Assembly (NCBI RefSeq): GCF_026341035.1
Contig: NZ_JAPEOQ010000002.1
Span: 1,054,001-1,118,000, forward strand
DNA length: 64,000 nt
From: Streptomyces sp. NBC_01016
GTDB lineage: Bacteria > Actinomycetota > Actinomycetes > Streptomycetales > Streptomycetaceae
Direction of reading: 5' to 3'
Under the pieces are notes generated by a model, which saw only the letters and a list, made by a program, of their open reading frames with translations, made no database searches and was not told the DNA's origin. Shown in pieces: positions 28,327 to 36,922 of this stretch (position 1 is the first letter of the stretch; every line of letters starts with the position of its first letter). The translations under genes and the position numbers were made by a program.

Positions 28327-29246
28327 CAGCGCAGTTCCCGCCCGGTCATTTCCAGGAATACGTCTTCGAGGGTGTGCCGCTCGACGGAGATCTTCTCCGG
28401 CATCACGCCGTGCTGGGCGCACCAGGAGGTGACCGTCGCGAGGAGCTGGGGGTCGACCTTGCCGCTGACGCGGTAGGAGCCGGGGGTGAGCTCGACGGCC
28501 GCGGCGTCGGCGGGCAGGGCCTTGAGGAGCGAGGCCACGTCGAGCCCAGGACGCCCGGAGAAGCGGAGCGTGTTCTCGGCGCCGCCCTTGCACAGCTGCT
28601 CGGGGGAGCCCTGCGTGATGACCTTGCCGGCGTCGACGATCGCCACGTCGTCGGCGAGCTGCTCCGCCTCGTCCATGTAGTGCGTGGTGAGGATGACGGA
28701 GACGCCGTCGGCGCGCAGGTCCCGCACCAGGTCCCAGGTGGCGTGCCGGGCCTGCGGGTCGAGGCCCGCGGTCGGCTCGTCGAGGAAGACGAGCTCGGGC
28801 CGGCCCACGACGGCCATGGCGAGCGCGAGCCGCTGCTGCTGGCCGCCGGACAGGCGCCGGTAGGTGGTGCGGCCGCAGCTGCCGAGTCCCAGGCGCTCGA
28901 TGAGGGCGTCCACATCGAGCGGACGGGCGTGCAGCTTGGCGATGTGGCGGAGCATTTCGTCGGCGCGGGCGCCGGAGTAGACGCCGCCGGACTGCAGCAT
29001 GACGCCGATCCGGGGGCGCAGCGCGGAGGCCTGCTTGACCGGGTCGAGGCCGAGGACCCGGACGGTGCCGGAGTCCGGCCTGCGGTAGCCCTCGCAGGTC
29101 TCGATCGTGGTGGTCTTGCCCGCGCCGTTGGGGCCGAGGACGGCCGTGATGCCGGGGGCCGCCGTGAGGTCGAGGCCGTCGACCGCGGTCTTGGATCCGT
29201 ACCGCTTCACCAGACCGGTGATGTGGACGACTGGCTCACTTCGCAT
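28326..29246 (-). CDS. ABC exporter ATP-binding protein (DrrA/CcmA-like)
   Basis: A 306-residue ATPase. Walker A is GPNGAGKTTTIE, signature RLSGGQQQRLALAMA, Walker B LVFLDEPTAGLD and H-loop TTHYMDEAEQ. A DrrA-type C-terminal domain follows (DVFLEMTGREL near the end). The start is put at ATG 29246: a TAGACT box is 8 bases upstream and there is no ribosome site, so a leaderless message is likely. A TTG at 29255 would add three residues. Together with the permease it forms a homodimeric-type exporter. Confidence 0.92.
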   Translation of the reverse strand: MRSEPVVHITGLVKRYGSKTAVDGLDLTAAPGITAVLGPNGAGKTTTIETCEGYRRPDSGTVRVLGLDPVKQASALRPRIGVMLQSGGVYSGARADEMLRHIAKLHARPLDVDALIERLGLGSCGRTTYRRLSGGQQQRLALAMAVVGRPELVFLDEPTAGLDPQARHATWDLVRDLRADGVSVILTTHYMDEAEQLADDVAIVDAGKVITQGSPEQLCKGGAENTLRFSGRPGLDVASLLKALPADAAAVELTPGSYRVSGKVDPQLLATVTSWCAQHGVMPEKISVERHTLEDVFLEMTGRELR

Positions 29247-29254
29247 GGTGGGCA

Positions 29255-29260
29255 AGTCTA
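29255..29260 (-). promoter_or_regulatory. -10 box for a likely leaderless ABC exporter transcript
   Basis: TAGACT on the minus strand, 8 bases before the ATG at 29246. No matching TTGAC box is present at the right distance. Confidence 0.45.
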
Positions 29261-29312
29261 GGGACGCGGCGCGGCTCCCGGACGCGCGGGGCGCAAGAAG
29301 GCCGCGGACCGG

Positions 29313-30104
29313 TCAAACGGCGGCGGGGCGGTGCGCGGGCAGCCACTTCTCCGCGTAGGCCACGGCGTCCGCGAGCGGGAAGAAGCGGGCCTCGGCGGCG
29401 CCGACGCGGCCGCGGACGACCGGGGCGTCGCGCTCGAAGGCGGCGCCCAGCTCGTCGAACCGGTCGGAGTCGATAGCCACCTCGCGCACGTGTTCCCAGC
29501 CGTGGGGCCCCGGCCGCCCGGCGTCCTCGTGGCCGCCCGGGACGCGGTACTCGGCCAGGTGGAAGCCCGTACACGCCTCGTATTCGGCGCCCAGGAGCAG
29601 CACGCGCGCGTGCAGCTCCTCCAGGCGTGCCAGCGGGCTGTGCTCGCCGAGCCGGCAGTCGACCGCGTGCCCCTCGGTCACCGTGGCGGCGCACGGTCCG
29701 AGCGCCGCGAAGGACGTCTGCGGGTGCGCGCTGCGCAGGGCCCCCGGCCAGGTCCGTACGGCCTCCGGGACGACGCCGACGCCCCGCGTGGGTGTGCTCG
29801 CCGGGTCGTACGCGGGCATGGTCGCCCGGATCGTCTCCCACCACGCGCGCGGGACCGGCGGGCGGCTCCACTCGGCCGGGTCCGAGATGTCCGCGGACTG
29901 CGTCGGTACGACGAGGGTGCCCTCGGTACCGAGCGCGTCGAGGAGGGCGCGGACGACCGCGACGGCTCCGCCGTTCACCCAGCCGAGGCTGCTGAGGGAG
30001 GTGTGGACGAGGAGGGTGTCGCCCGATCGGACGCCGAGCGCCCTCAGATCCGCCGTGAGGGACGCCTGCGTGACGAGTGGGCCGGTCGGGAGGGGTGTGG
30101 GCAT
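29313..30104 (-). CDS. AAC(3)-family aminoglycoside N-acetyltransferase-like protein
   Basis: A 263-residue protein of the AAC(3)/YokD family, which acetylates the 3-amino group of aminoglycosides using acetyl-CoA. Seen are LLVHTSLSSLGWVNGG, GTLVVPTQS, TRGVGVVPEAVRTWPGALR followed by SAHPQTSFAALG, and HSPLARLEELHARVLLLGAEY. Chromosomal members in Streptomyces often have no resistance role, so real substrate is open. The start at 30104 (PTPLPTGPLVTQASL) fits the family; in-frame ATGs at 30170 and 30191 would add polar residues. It lies divergent from sufR. Confidence 0.85.
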   Translation of the reverse strand: MPTPLPTGPLVTQASLTADLRALGVRSGDTLLVHTSLSSLGWVNGGAVAVVRALLDALGTEGTLVVPTQSADISDPAEWSRPPVPRAWWETIRATMPAYDPASTPTRGVGVVPEAVRTWPGALRSAHPQTSFAALGPCAATVTEGHAVDCRLGEHSPLARLEELHARVLLLGAEYEACTGFHLAEYRVPGGHEDAGRPGPHGWEHVREVAIDSDRFDELGAAFERDAPVVRGRVGAAEARFFPLADAVAYAEKWLPAHRPAAV

Positions 30105-30265
30105 GGAGAGAGTGTCCTCGCGGGGGCGTCCGGGCGCCACGGAATTAGTCGGCGTGGGCCTTTCCCGCATGAGCGTCCCGCTTTCCCGCATGACCGTTCC
30201 GATAGGCGGTCCGACCTGCGTTCCGATCGATCAAAGATCGTTTCCGCAGGTCACGGCACGTAATG

Positions 30266-30283
30266 ACTTAGGTTTACCTAAGT
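30266..30283. promoter_or_regulatory. Perfect 18-bp palindrome upstream of sufR
   Basis: ACTTAGGT-TT-ACCTAAGT: 8-base arms and a 2-base centre, 71 bases before the sufR start and about 160 before the acetyltransferase start. Its outer half-sites TTAGGT/ACCTAA are those of actinomycete iron boxes (DtxR/IdeR/DmdR type), but the spacing is 5 bases shorter. Confidence 0.7.
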
Positions 30284-30340
30284 GATGTACGGCACCGAGC
30301 GGCGATCACCGCCGCGCTTGTCAGGGTCTGAGGAATTACG

Positions 30341-30354
30341 CAACAATGGCGTTG
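30341..30354 (+). promoter_or_regulatory. SufR operator (CAAC-N6-GTTG) at the sufR start
   Basis: CAACAATGGCGTTG is a 14-base palindrome that matches the published actinomycete SufR site pattern CAAC-N6-GTTG exactly. Its last G is the first base of the proposed sufR GTG. This supports autorepression of the suf operon. Confidence 0.8.
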
Positions 30355-31076
30355 TGAAAAACGTTGGCGAGGTCCCTGAGGAGCTCACGACCGGGGAGCG
30401 GTCCACCCGCAACCGTGTCGCGCGCTCCATCCTGGACCACGGCCCGTCCACCGTCGCCGAGCTGGCAGCGCGCCTCGGCCTCACCCAGGCCGCCGTACGC
30501 CGCCACCTCGACGCACTGGGAGCGGACAAGGTCGTGGAGCCCAGGGACCAGCGTGTCTACGGGGCCCGCACCCGCGGTCGCCCCGCCAAGGTGTTCGCGC
30601 TGACCGACTGCGGCCGGGACGCCTTCGACCAGTCCTACGACAAGCTCGCCGCGGAAGCGCTCCGCTGGATCAAGGAGCAGGCCGGCGGCGACGAGGCGCT
30701 CGTCTCCTTCGCCCGCGCACGGATCGCCGCACAGGCCGGTCCCTACAAGGCGGCGATCGAGGCGGCAGCCCCCGAAGAGCGCGCCCAGGCCCTGGCGAGG
30801 GCCTTGAGCGCGGACGGGTACGCTGCTACGGCGCGTAGCGCACCGGTCGGTGAGCAGCTCTGCCAGCACCACTGCCCAGTCGCCCACGTGGCCGAGCAGT
30901 TCCCGCAGCTGTGCGAGGCGGAGACGGAAATGTTCTCCCAGCTGCTCGGTACTCACGTACAGCGACTGGCCACCATCGCCCATGGCGACGGGGTCTGCAC
31001 GACGTTCATCCCCAAGAACACCCCCAACACGACCACCAACGCATCTGCAAGCACGGCCGGGAGGAACCCCGCATGA
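30354..31076 (+). CDS. sufR: Fe-S cluster-binding repressor SufR
   Basis: A 240-residue regulator of the suf operon. The N-terminal winged helix is seen as TRNRVARSILDHGPSTVAELA and LTQAAVRRHLDALGADKVV. The C-terminal half holds Cys ligands in QLCQHHCPVAHVAEQFPQLCE (key Cys spacing C-x3-C-x13-C), as expected for an Fe-S sensor. The GTG at 30354 has no good ribosome site and sits in the operator, so a leaderless start is likely; an ATG at 30282 or 30285 would add about 24 unlike residues. It overlaps sufB by 4 bases. When Fe-S cluster is lost, repression is expected to lift. Confidence 0.92.
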   Translation: MKNVGEVPEELTTGERSTRNRVARSILDHGPSTVAELAARLGLTQAAVRRHLDALGADKVVEPRDQRVYGARTRGRPAKVFALTDCGRDAFDQSYDKLAAEALRWIKEQAGGDEALVSFARARIAAQAGPYKAAIEAAAPEERAQALARALSADGYAATARSAPVGEQLCQHHCPVAHVAEQFPQLCEAETEMFSQLLGTHVQRLATIAHGDGVCTTFIPKNTPNTTTNASASTAGRNPA

Positions 31077-32497
31077 CTCTCCCCATCGAGGAGACTGCCC
31101 ACCCTGAGCTCGACGGCCTGGGCAAGTACGAATACGGCTGGGCGGACTCGGACGCGGCCGGCGCCTCTGCCAAGCGCGGTATCAACGAGGACGTCGTCAA
31201 GGACATCTCCGCCAAGAAGTCCGAGCCGGAGTGGATGACCAAGCTCCGTCTCAAGGGCCTGAAGCTGTTCGGCAAGAAGCCCATGCCGAACTGGGGCTCG
31301 GACCTGTCGGGCATCGACTTCGACAACATCAAGTACTTCGTGCGCTCCACGGAGAAGCAGGCGGAGTCCTGGGAGGACCTGCCCGAGGACATCAAGAACA
31401 CGTACGACAAGCTCGGCATCCCCGAGGCGGAGAAGCAGCGCCTCGTCGCCGGTGTCGCGGCCCAGTACGAGTCCGAGGTCGTGTACCACCAGATCCGTGA
31501 GGACCTGGAGGAGCAGGGTGTCATCTTCATGGACACCGACACGGCCCTCAAGGAGCACCCGGAGCTCTTCAAGGAGTACTTCGGCACCGTCATCCCGGTC
31601 GGCGACAACAAGTTCGCGTCGCTGAACACCGCCGTGTGGTCGGGTGGCTCCTTCATCTACGTGCCGAAGGGCGTGCACGTCGAGATCCCGCTCCAGGCCT
31701 ACTTCCGTATCAACACGGAGAACATGGGCCAGTTCGAGCGGACGCTGATCATCGTCGACGAGGACGCCTACGTCCACTACGTCGAGGGCTGCACCGCGCC
31801 GATCTACAAGTCGGACTCGCTGCACTCCGCGGTCGTCGAGATCATCGTCAAGAAGGGCGCCCGCTGCCGCTACACGACCATCCAGAACTGGTCGAACAAC
31901 GTCTACAACCTGGTCACCAAGCGCGCCGTGGCGTACGAGGGCGCGACCATGGAGTGGATCGACGGCAACATCGGCTCCAAGGTCACCATGAAGTACCCGG
32001 CCGTCTACCTGATGGGCGAGCACGCCAAGGGTGAGACGCTGTCCATCGCCTTCGCGGGCGAGGGCCAGCACCAGGACGCCGGTTCCAAGATGGTCCACAT
32101 GGCGCCGAACACGTCGTCCAACATCGTCTCGAAGTCCGTGGCGCGCGGCGGCGGTCGTACGTCGTACCGCGGTCTCGTCGAGATCGGTGAGGGCGCCCAC
32201 GGCTCGAAGTCCAACGTGCTGTGCGACGCGCTGCTCGTCGACACGATCTCGCGCTCCGACACGTACCCGTACGTCGACGTCCGCGAGGACGACGTGTCCA
32301 TGGGCCACGAGGCGACCGTCTCCCGTGTCTCCGAGGACCAGCTCTTCTACCTGATGAGCCGAGGCATGAGCGAGTTCGAGGCCATGGCGATGATCGTGCG
32401 CGGCTTCGTCGAGCCGATCGCCAAGGAGCTGCCCATGGAGTACGCGCTCGAGCTCAACCGGCTGATCGAGCTCCAGATGGAGGGCGCGGTCGGTTAA
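31073..32497 (+). CDS. sufB: Fe-S cluster assembly protein SufB
   Basis: A 474-residue SufB, the scaffold subunit of the SufBCD complex on which new clusters are built. Conserved beta-helix parts include TAVWSGGSFIYVPKGVHVEI, YVHYVEGCTAP, TIQNWSNNVYNLVTKRAVAY, AGSKMVHMAPNTSSNIVSKS and GSKSNVLCDALLVDT. The start overlaps the sufR stop (ATGA) with GGAGGAACCCC upstream. Its Cys in VEGCTAP and NVLCDAL are family residues implicated in cluster or sulfur handling. Confidence 0.97.
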   Translation: MTLPIEETAHPELDGLGKYEYGWADSDAAGASAKRGINEDVVKDISAKKSEPEWMTKLRLKGLKLFGKKPMPNWGSDLSGIDFDNIKYFVRSTEKQAESWEDLPEDIKNTYDKLGIPEAEKQRLVAGVAAQYESEVVYHQIREDLEEQGVIFMDTDTALKEHPELFKEYFGTVIPVGDNKFASLNTAVWSGGSFIYVPKGVHVEIPLQAYFRINTENMGQFERTLIIVDEDAYVHYVEGCTAPIYKSDSLHSAVVEIIVKKGARCRYTTIQNWSNNVYNLVTKRAVAYEGATMEWIDGNIGSKVTMKYPAVYLMGEHAKGETLSIAFAGEGQHQDAGSKMVHMAPNTSSNIVSKSVARGGGRTSYRGLVEIGEGAHGSKSNVLCDALLVDTISRSDTYPYVDVREDDVSMGHEATVSRVSEDQLFYLMSRGMSEFEAMAMIVRGFVEPIAKELPMEYALELNRLIELQMEGAVG

Positions 32498-32573
32498 GAC
32501 CCCTTCAGGGTCGCCAACTGCCGCTCCCATCAAGCCACTTACGTACGTAACGAAAGCGAGCACTACGACAGCC

Positions 32574-33755
32574 ATGGCTGAGGCTCAGAACATCCCGGCG
32601 GGGTCGACGACCACCGGAAACATCGCGGTCGCCGCCGAGTCGACCGTCGCCACGCGCATGAGCGCGCCCCCCTCCTACGACGTGCAGGACTTCGCGGTCC
32701 CGCACGGCCGTGAGGAGGAGTGGCGGTTCACGCCGCTGGAGCGGCTGCGCGGGCTGCACGACGGCACCGCCACCGCGACCGGCACCGGCGTGAAGGTCGA
32801 CGTCCAGGCCCCGGCCGGCGTCACCGTCGAGTCGGTCGGCCGCGACGACGCCCGCGTCGGCAAGGCCGGCAAGCCCGTCGACCGGGTCGCCGCTCAGGCG
32901 TACTCCGCGTTCGAGCAGGCGTCGGTCGTCTCCGTGCCCAAGGAGACCGTCCTCGACGAGCCGATCCGGATCGCCGTGCACGGCGAGGGCGGCGTCGCCT
33001 ACGGCCACCAGGTCATCGAGCTGGGTGCCTTCGCCGAGGCCGTCGTCGTCATCGACCACACCGGTGACGCGGTGCTCGCCGCCAACGTCGACTTCCTGCT
33101 CGGCGACGGCGCGAAGCTGACCGTCGTATCCGTGCAGGACTGGGACGACAAGGCCGTGCACGTGGCGCAGCACAACGCGCTCGTCGGCCGCGACGCCTCC
33201 TTCAAGTCGGTCGTCGTCACCTTTGGTGGCGACGTCGTCCGCCTGCACCCGCGCGTGAACTACGCGTCCACGGGCGGCGAGGCCGAGCTCTTCGGCCTGT
33301 ACTTCACGGACGCGGGCCAGCACCAGGAGCACCGCCTCCTGGTCGACCACGCCACCCCGCACTGCAAGTCCAACGTCGTCTACAAGGGCGCGCTCCAGGG
33401 CGACAACGCGCACGCCGTGTGGATCGGTGACGTCCTCATCGAGGCCGCCGCCGAGGGCACGGACACGTACGAGCTGAACCGCAACCTGGTCCTCACGGAC
33501 GGCGCGCGGGTCGACTCGGTGCCGAACCTCGAGATCGAGACCGGCGAGATCGTCGGCGCGGGCCACGCCTCGGCGACCGGCCGCTTCGACGACGAGCAGC
33601 TCTTCTACCTGATGGCCCGCGGCATCCCGGCCGACGAGGCGCGCCGCCTCGTGGTCGGCGGCTTCTTCGCCGAACTGGTCCAGCAGATCGGTGTCCCGGA
33701 CATCGAGGAGCGTCTGCTCGAGAAGATCGCGGCCGAGCTGGAGGCCACGGTCTGA
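32574..33755 (+). CDS. sufD: Fe-S cluster assembly protein SufD
   Basis: A 393-residue SufD, the SufB paralogue in the SufBC2D complex. Conserved sequence includes FAVPHGREEEWRFTPLERLR, RVNYASTGGEAELFGLYF, VDHATPHCKSNVVYKGAL and DDEQLFYLMARGIPADEARR. It lies 76 bases after sufB; the gap has a weak 5-bp hairpin (32498-32512). Its stop overlaps the next start by one base. Confidence 0.96.
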   Translation: MAEAQNIPAGSTTTGNIAVAAESTVATRMSAPPSYDVQDFAVPHGREEEWRFTPLERLRGLHDGTATATGTGVKVDVQAPAGVTVESVGRDDARVGKAGKPVDRVAAQAYSAFEQASVVSVPKETVLDEPIRIAVHGEGGVAYGHQVIELGAFAEAVVVIDHTGDAVLAANVDFLLGDGAKLTVVSVQDWDDKAVHVAQHNALVGRDASFKSVVVTFGGDVVRLHPRVNYASTGGEAELFGLYFTDAGQHQEHRLLVDHATPHCKSNVVYKGALQGDNAHAVWIGDVLIEAAAEGTDTYELNRNLVLTDGARVDSVPNLEIETGEIVGAGHASATGRFDDEQLFYLMARGIPADEARRLVVGGFFAELVQQIGVPDIEERLLEKIAAELEATV

Positions 33756-34084
33756 TGGCCTTCGTACGCGCCTGTGACCTCAGCGAGCTGGAGAGCGACA
33801 CCCCCATGCGGGTCGAGCTCGACGGCACGCCGGTCTCGGTCGTCCGCACCGAGGGCGAGGTGTTCGCGATCAACGACATCTGCTCGCACGCGAACGTCTC
33901 GCTCTCCGAGGGCGAGGTGGAGGACTGCCAGATCGAGTGCTGGCTGCACGGCTCCGCCTTCGACCTGCGCACCGGCAAGCCGTCCGGCCTTCCCGCCACG
34001 CGCCCCGTCCCCGTTTACCCCGTACAGATCGAAGGGGGCAACGTCCTCGTCGACGTCACCGCCTCCCTCACCCAGGAGTCCTGA
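33755..34084 (+). CDS. Rieske-type ferredoxin in the suf operon
   Basis: A 109-residue Rieske [2Fe-2S] protein without a membrane anchor. The cluster motif is Cys43-Ser-His45, then 16 residues, then Cys62-x2-His65 (ICSHANV, CWLHGSAFD). It resembles the ferredoxin components of non-heme oxygenases and small NirD-like proteins. Placed between sufD and sufC with one-base and 7-base joins, it is surely cotranscribed. A role in supplying electrons for cluster assembly is plausible but not shown here. Confidence 0.94.
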   Translation: MAFVRACDLSELESDTPMRVELDGTPVSVVRTEGEVFAINDICSHANVSLSEGEVEDCQIECWLHGSAFDLRTGKPSGLPATRPVPVYPVQIEGGNVLVDVTASLTQES

Positions 34085-34091
34085 GACACCC

Positions 34092-34856
34092 ATGGCTACG
34101 CTTGAAATCCGAGACCTGCACGTCACCGTCGAGGCCGACAACGCCACGAAGGAGATCCTCAAGGGCGTCGACCTCACCGTGAAGCAGGGCGAGACGCACG
34201 CCATCATGGGCCCGAACGGCTCCGGCAAGTCGACCCTCGCCTACTCCATCGCGGGTCACCCCAAGTACACGATCACGCAGGGCACCGTCACCCTCGACGG
34301 CGAGGACGTCCTCGAGATGTCCGTCGACGAGCGCGCCCGCGCCGGCATGTTCCTCGCCATGCAGTACCCGGTCGAGGTCCCCGGCGTCTCCGTCTCCAAC
34401 TTCCTGCGCTCCTCGGCCACCGCGATCCGCGGCGAGGCCCCGAAGCTGCGCACGTGGGTGAAGGAGGTCAAGGGCGCGATGGAGACCCTCCAGATGGACC
34501 CGGCCTTCGCCGAGCGCAACGTGAACGAGGGATTCTCCGGCGGTGAGAAGAAGCGCCACGAGATCCTCCAGATGGAGCTCCTCAAGCCGAAGATCGCGAT
34601 CCTCGACGAGACCGACTCCGGCCTCGACGTCGACGCCCTGCGCCAGGTCTCGGACGGCGTCAACCGCGTCCGTGAGACCGGCGAGGTCGGCACGCTGCTG
34701 ATCACGCACTACACGCGCATCCTGCGCTACATCAAGCCGGACTTCGTGCACGTCTTCTCGGCGGGCCGCATCGTCGAGTCCGGCGGCCCCGAGCTGGCCG
34801 ACACCCTCGAGGCCGAGGGCTACGAGAAGTACACGAAGGGTGGCGTATCTGCGTGA
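34092..34856 (+). CDS. sufC: Fe-S cluster assembly ATPase SufC
   Basis: A 254-residue ABC-type ATPase that powers the SufBCD scaffold. Walker A is GPNGSGKST with Lys46; the signature is NEGFSGGEKKRHEILQM, Walker B LKPKIAILDETDSGLDVDAL and the switch His in LLITHYTRIL. These are SufC-specific spellings and not those of a transporter ATPase. The end overlaps sufS (GTGA). Confidence 0.97.
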   Translation: MATLEIRDLHVTVEADNATKEILKGVDLTVKQGETHAIMGPNGSGKSTLAYSIAGHPKYTITQGTVTLDGEDVLEMSVDERARAGMFLAMQYPVEVPGVSVSNFLRSSATAIRGEAPKLRTWVKEVKGAMETLQMDPAFAERNVNEGFSGGEKKRHEILQMELLKPKIAILDETDSGLDVDALRQVSDGVNRVRETGEVGTLLITHYTRILRYIKPDFVHVFSAGRIVESGGPELADTLEAEGYEKYTKGGVSA

Positions 34857-36109
34857 CACAGCTGCCGGGCCTCCTTGATACAGAGGCGATCCGCAAGGAC
34901 TTCCCGATCCTCGACCGGGTGCTTCACGATGACAAGAAGCTCGTGTACCTGGACAACGCGGCGACCTCGCAGACGCCGCGCCAGGTCCTCGACGCCATCG
35001 ACGAGTACTACACACAGCACAACGCGAACGTCCACCGTGGCGTCCACGTGCTCGCCGAGGAGGCCACGGCGCTGTACGAGGGCGCGCGCGACAAGGTCGC
35101 CGCGTTCATCAACGCGCCGAGCCGCGACGAGGTCGTCTTCACGAAGAACGCCTCGGAGTCGCTCAACCTCGTTGCCAACATGCTGGGTTGGGCCGACGAG
35201 CCGTACAAGGTCGATCACGAGACCGAGATCGTGATCACGGAGATGGAGCACCACTCCAACATCGTTCCGTGGCAGTTGCTCGCGCAGCGCACCGGCGCGA
35301 AGCTGAAGTGGTTCGGTCTGACGGACGACGGCCGTCTCGACCTGAGCAACATCAACGAGATCATCACCGAGAAGACGAAGATCGTCTCCTTCGTGCTCGT
35401 GTCGAACATCCTCGGCACCCACAACCCGGTCGAGGCCATCGTGCGCCGCGCCCAGGAAGTCGGCGCCCTGGTCTGCATCGACGCCTCGCAGGCCGCGCCG
35501 CACATGCCGCTCGACGTGCAGGCGCTGCAGGCCGACTTCGTCGCCTTCACGGGCCACAAGATGTGCGGCCCGACCGGCATCGGCGTGCTCTGGGGCCGGC
35601 AGGAACTCCTCGAGGACCTGCCGCCGTTCCTCGGTGGCGGCGAGATGATCGAGACCGTGTCGATGCACTCGTCGACCTACGCTCCGGCGCCGCACAAGTT
35701 CGAGGCCGGTACGCCGCCGATCTCGCAGGCCATCGCCCTCGGTGCGGCGATCGACTACCTGAACTCGATCGGCATGGACAAGATCCTCGCCCACGAGCAC
35801 GCGCTGACCGAGTACGCGGTCAAGCGCCTCCAGGAAGTCCCCGACCTGAAGATCATCGGCCCCACCACGGCCGAGGATCGCGGCGCGGCGATCTCCTTCA
35901 CGCTCGGCGACATCCACCCGCACGACGTGGGCCAGGTTCTCGACGAGCTGGGCATCGCGGTCCGGGTCGGCCACCACTGCGCGCGGCCGGTCTGCCTGCG
36001 GTACGGAATTCCTGCGACCACGCGAGCGTCGTTCTATCTGTACTCCACGCCCGGCGAGATCGACGCTCTGGTCGACGGCCTGGAGCACGTACGGAACTTC
36101 TTCGGTTAA
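34853..36109 (+). CDS. sufS: Cysteine desulfurase SufS
   Basis: A 418-residue PLP enzyme of the SufS/CsdA group that takes sulfur from cysteine as a persulfide. The N-terminal YLDNAATSQTPRQVLDAI, the PLP Lys236 in TGHKMCGPTGIG, and the persulfide Cys376 in RVGHHCARPVC are seen. The GTG start overlaps the sufC stop. SufU immediately follows and is its expected sulfur acceptor. Confidence 0.96.
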   Translation: MTQLPGLLDTEAIRKDFPILDRVLHDDKKLVYLDNAATSQTPRQVLDAIDEYYTQHNANVHRGVHVLAEEATALYEGARDKVAAFINAPSRDEVVFTKNASESLNLVANMLGWADEPYKVDHETEIVITEMEHHSNIVPWQLLAQRTGAKLKWFGLTDDGRLDLSNINEIITEKTKIVSFVLVSNILGTHNPVEAIVRRAQEVGALVCIDASQAAPHMPLDVQALQADFVAFTGHKMCGPTGIGVLWGRQELLEDLPPFLGGGEMIETVSMHSSTYAPAPHKFEAGTPPISQAIALGAAIDYLNSIGMDKILAHEHALTEYAVKRLQEVPDLKIIGPTTAEDRGAAISFTLGDIHPHDVGQVLDELGIAVRVGHHCARPVCLRYGIPATTRASFYLYSTPGEIDALVDGLEHVRNFFG

Positions 36110-36121
36110 GGGCTGGGGACA

Positions 36122-36580
36122 GTGAAGCTGGATTCGATGTACCAGGAAGTCATCCTGGACCACTACAAGCACCCGCACGGCCGGGGCTTGCGGGACGGCG
36201 ACGCCGAGGTGCACCACGTCAACCCGACGTGCGGCGACGAGATCACGCTCCGCGTGAAGTACGACGGCGAGAAGATCGCGGACGTGTCGTACGAGGGTCA
36301 GGGCTGCTCCATCAGCCAGGCCTCGGCCTCCGTCCTCAACGACCTGCTGGTCGGCAAGGAACTGTCGGACGCGCGGAAGATCCAGGCGACGTTCCTGGAG
36401 CTGATGCAGTCCAAGGGGCAGCTGGAGCCGGACGACGACATGGAGGAGATCCTGGAGGACGCGGTCGCGTTCGCCGGTGTCTCCAAGTACCCGGCCCGAG
36501 TCAAGTGCGCCCTCCTGAGCTGGATGGCGTGGAAGGACGCGACGGCTCAAGCCTTCGCGGAGGAGGCGAAGACAGCATGA
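36122..36580 (+). CDS. sufU: Zinc-dependent sulfurtransferase SufU
   Basis: A 152-residue IscU-like SufU of the Gram-positive type, which takes the persulfide from SufS. The three Cys are Cys37 (NPTCGDEI), Cys62 (GQGCSISQAS) and Cys129 (RVKCALLSW), with Asp39 as the fourth zinc ligand. The GTG at 36122 is 12 bases after sufS. The insert MQSKGQLEPDDDMEEIL before the third Cys is the SufU-specific segment. Confidence 0.95.
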   Translation: MKLDSMYQEVILDHYKHPHGRGLRDGDAEVHHVNPTCGDEITLRVKYDGEKIADVSYEGQGCSISQASASVLNDLLVGKELSDARKIQATFLELMQSKGQLEPDDDMEEILEDAVAFAGVSKYPARVKCALLSWMAWKDATAQAFAEEAKTA

Positions 36581-36915
36581 GTGACAGCACGGCAGTGGAG
36601 ATGAAGCCGGCCTCCGAGGAGGAGGTCCGCGAGGCGCTGTACGACGTCGTCGACCCCGAGCTGGGCATCGACGTCGTCAACCTGGGCCTGATCTACGGCA
36701 TCCACGTCGACGACGCGAACATCGCGACGATCGACATGACGCTGACGTCGGCGGCCTGTCCGCTCACCGACGTCATCGAGGACCAGGCGAAGTCCGCGAC
36801 CGACGGCATCGTCAACGAGCTGCGGATCAACTGGGTCTGGATGCCGCCGTGGGGTCCGGACAAGATCACGGACGACGGCCGCGAGCAGCTCAGGGCGCTG
36901 GGCTTCAACGTGTGA
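36577..36915 (+). CDS. sufT: SufT/DUF59-type metal-sulfur cluster assembly factor
   Basis: A 112-residue MIP18/DUF59 protein, last gene of the suf operon. Core motifs are VVDPELGIDVVNLGLIYGI, DMTLTSAACPLTDVIEDQ and NWVWMPPWGPDKITDDG, with the conserved Cys in the middle motif. It helps cluster maturation or delivery in other bacteria. The start overlaps sufU (ATGA). Confidence 0.93.
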   Translation: MSDSTAVEMKPASEEEVREALYDVVDPELGIDVVNLGLIYGIHVDDANIATIDMTLTSAACPLTDVIEDQAKSATDGIVNELRINWVWMPPWGPDKITDDGREQLRALGFNV

Positions 36916-36922
36916 GCTGATC

